Shown in pieces: positions 62,749-64,000 of a DNA stretch of 64,000 nt (positions are counted from its first letter, which is position 1; every line of letters starts with the position of its first letter). The stretch covers positions 248,001 to 312,000 of the forward strand of contig CAWIFR010000005.1 of the NCBI GenBank assembly GCA_963835465.1. The letters run 5' to 3'. The DNA is from Bog-756 sp963835465 (GTDB lineage Bacteria; Actinomycetota; Acidimicrobiia; Acidimicrobiales; RAAP-2). The notes beneath the pieces are model-generated. The model saw only the letters and a list, made by a program, of their open reading frames with translations, made no database searches and had not been told where the DNA came from. A program made the position numbers and the translations under genes.

Positions 62749-63348
62749 GTGCCAGACGCGCTGATCGAGCCGCCCTGGGTGGTGGGCACCAGTTCGGCGC
62801 AGGCCCTGGCCAACAGGCTCGGCGCCCCCCTCGACCGTCTGCCCGAGGTGGCCTTCGATCCATCGTGGTCGGAGGCGTCATCGGTCGAGGGATGGAGGGA
62901 TGACCGCAGGGCCGGGCCTCCGGTGGCCGCCGCGGTGGTGGCCGTGTGGCCGTCGTCGCCCGCCCCATCCTCGGTGCTCGACACAGACCTCGGGGGATGG
63001 ACGGCGCGGTTGGAGACGGACATCGCCCTGTGGTTCGCCGCCCTGTCCACGGCGTGCACGCGGTGCCGGCACGGTGGTCAGGTGGTGGCGGTGGTTGACC
63101 GACCTGAGGCCAAGGGCAGTGCCGGTTGGGCCCTCGAATCGGCGGTGGCCGATGCCGTCGAGGTGATGGCCAAGTCGCTCGTCGAGGTGGAGCGGTGGCG
63201 CGGCGTCCGGGTGAATGTGGTCTCCACCTCGGCCCGCCTTTCCGGTGCGGGCCGCCCCTGGGAGTCCGACGTCGTCGGCGCAGTGGACATGCTGCTGACC
63301 GGTGGAGGCCAAGGGGTCAACGGCACGGTGATCCGGGTGGATCAATGA
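62749..63348 (+). CDS. SDR-like protein lacking cofactor and catalytic motifs
   Basis: 199 residues. The second half resembles an SDR C-terminus (ALESAVADAVEVMAKSLVEVE, RGVRVNVVSTSA), but there is no TGxxxGxG loop and no YxxxK tetrad. GTG start. Overlaps the next SDR by four bases (ATGA), so the two are one transcript and may form a heteromer with this as an inactive subunit. Function unknown. Confidence 0.72.
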   Translation: MPDALIEPPWVVGTSSAQALANRLGAPLDRLPEVAFDPSWSEASSVEGWRDDRRAGPPVAAAVVAVWPSSPAPSSVLDTDLGGWTARLETDIALWFAALSTACTRCRHGGQVVAVVDRPEAKGSAGWALESAVADAVEVMAKSLVEVERWRGVRVNVVSTSARLSGAGRPWESDVVGAVDMLLTGGGQGVNGTVIRVDQ

Positions 63349-64000
63349 CCGCCGACGAGGGTCCGGTGGTACTGGTCTCGGGGGCCAGCGGCGGGGTGGG
63401 CCGAGGCATCGCCATTGCCTGCGGTGCGGCCGGATGGTCGGTGTGGGTGGCAGCGCGAAGGGAGGCGGAGGGTCGGCAGGTAGCCGATGAGGTCACCGCG
63501 GCCGGCGGTCGTGGCCACTACGTCCACTGTGACGTCGCCGACGGGTCCGCGGTGGCCGCGGCGGTGGACCGCGTGGTGGGGGAGGAGGGTCGGCTTACCG
63601 GCGTGGTCCACAACGCCACCAGCGGTCGGTCGCCGCATCCGGTGGTCCCCGCCGAGGTGCCCCTGGCCGACCTGCGCGACCACGTCGTGGTCTCGGTGCG
63701 GGGGGCGGTCTGGTTGGCGCACTACGCCCACCCCCATCTGGTGGCCAGTCGCGGCAGCCTGGTGCTCCTCACCTCCGAAGCAGGCTTCCGGGGGACCAAG
63801 CGGCTGGCGCCCTACGCCTCGGTCAAGGCCGCCGTTCGGGGGTTGGCCCGGGCGTGGGCGAGGGAGTGGGGGCGGGACGGGGTTCGGGTGAACTGTGTGG
63901 CCCCGTTGGCCGACTCACCGGCCGTGGGCGTGGCCATGGCCGCCGATCCCACCATGGCCGAGCGCGTGCTCGGCGACCATCCCATGGGCTATCTCGGCGA
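63345..64000 (+). CDS. SDR family oxidoreductase (partial, 3' end outside window)
   Basis: First 218 residues. TGxxxGxG variant SGASGGVGRGIAIA, NNAG variant HNATSG, catalytic LLTSEAGFRG and YASVK, with the product region continuing past the edge. Typical NAD(P)-dependent SDR. Coupled to the preceding degenerate SDR-like gene by a four-base overlap. Confidence 0.85.
   Translation, partial: MTADEGPVVLVSGASGGVGRGIAIACGAAGWSVWVAARREAEGRQVADEVTAAGGRGHYVHCDVADGSAVAAAVDRVVGEEGRLTGVVHNATSGRSPHPVVPAEVPLADLRDHVVVSVRGAVWLAHYAHPHLVASRGSLVLLTSEAGFRGTKRLAPYASVKAAVRGLARAWAREWGRDGVRVNCVAPLADSPAVGVAMAADPTMAERVLGDHPMGYLG

Noticed and set aside
1..64000. CRISPR arrays, insertion sequences, prophage, tRNA or rRNA genes
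   Set aside because: No repeat-spacer pattern, transposase-like protein, phage protein, or cloverleaf/rRNA sequence was recognised in either strand.

Overview
The window is a chromosome-origin region from a high-GC actinobacterium. Gene order closely follows the Mycobacterium origin neighbourhood: recF-dnaN-dnaA / rpmH-rnpA-yidD-yidC-jag-rsmG-parA-parB / cwlM-trxA-trxB-...-murJ-DUF6049 / cca(pcnA), then ino1-PadR-DUF5318 and rpsF-ssb-rpsR-rplI-dnaB. Together with an F420-type luciferase-like oxidoreductase, a mycofactocin-type SDR and many lipid/steroid-type catabolic genes, this suggests an uncultured Acidimicrobiia-like lineage. That placement is inference; the actinobacterial assignment is firm.

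Layout: 1-11 kb holds the replication-initiation and segregation core. DnaA-box-like sites flank dnaA on both sides, and two parS sites sit just upstream of parA. This block looks visibly less GC-rich than what follows. 11-22 kb is the cell-wall/redox block: a CwlM-like amidase-fold protein, thioredoxin and its reductase, DegV, the MurJ flippase, a DUF6049 exported protein, CCA transferase, inositol phosphate synthase and PadR. 22.8-27.7 kb is an accessory set of SDRs, a DapB-like dehydrogenase, a SnoaL-like protein and an MFS pump, placed inside the otherwise conserved order. 27.8-32.3 kb holds panB, the S6-SSB-S18-L9 operon with a structured leader, and dnaB. 32.3-42.5 kb is accessory metabolism: amidase, NUDIX, LysR, methyltransferase, hydrolases, CoA-transferase and F420 oxidoreductase. 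42.5-51.1 kb holds lon, a two-RCK potassium channel and the pstSCAB phosphate operon behind a four-repeat PHO box. 51.1-56 kb has two OmpR-type response regulators, a pair of crcB fluoride exporters under a fluoride riboswitch, and pgi. 56-64 kb is lipid/xenobiotic metabolism: desaturase with PaaX-like regulator, mycofactocin-type SDR, large sulfatase, P450 and an SDR pair.

Many genes are broken by single-base frameshifts while protein similarity carries on in the next frame: dnaN and lon once each, and most genes between 23.6-27.7 kb and 38.3-42.5 kb, several of them more than once. Because dnaN is essential and most shifts are one extra base, these are most likely assembly or sequencing errors. 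I therefore give reconstructed full-length genes. No tRNA, rRNA, CRISPR array, insertion sequence or prophage was seen.
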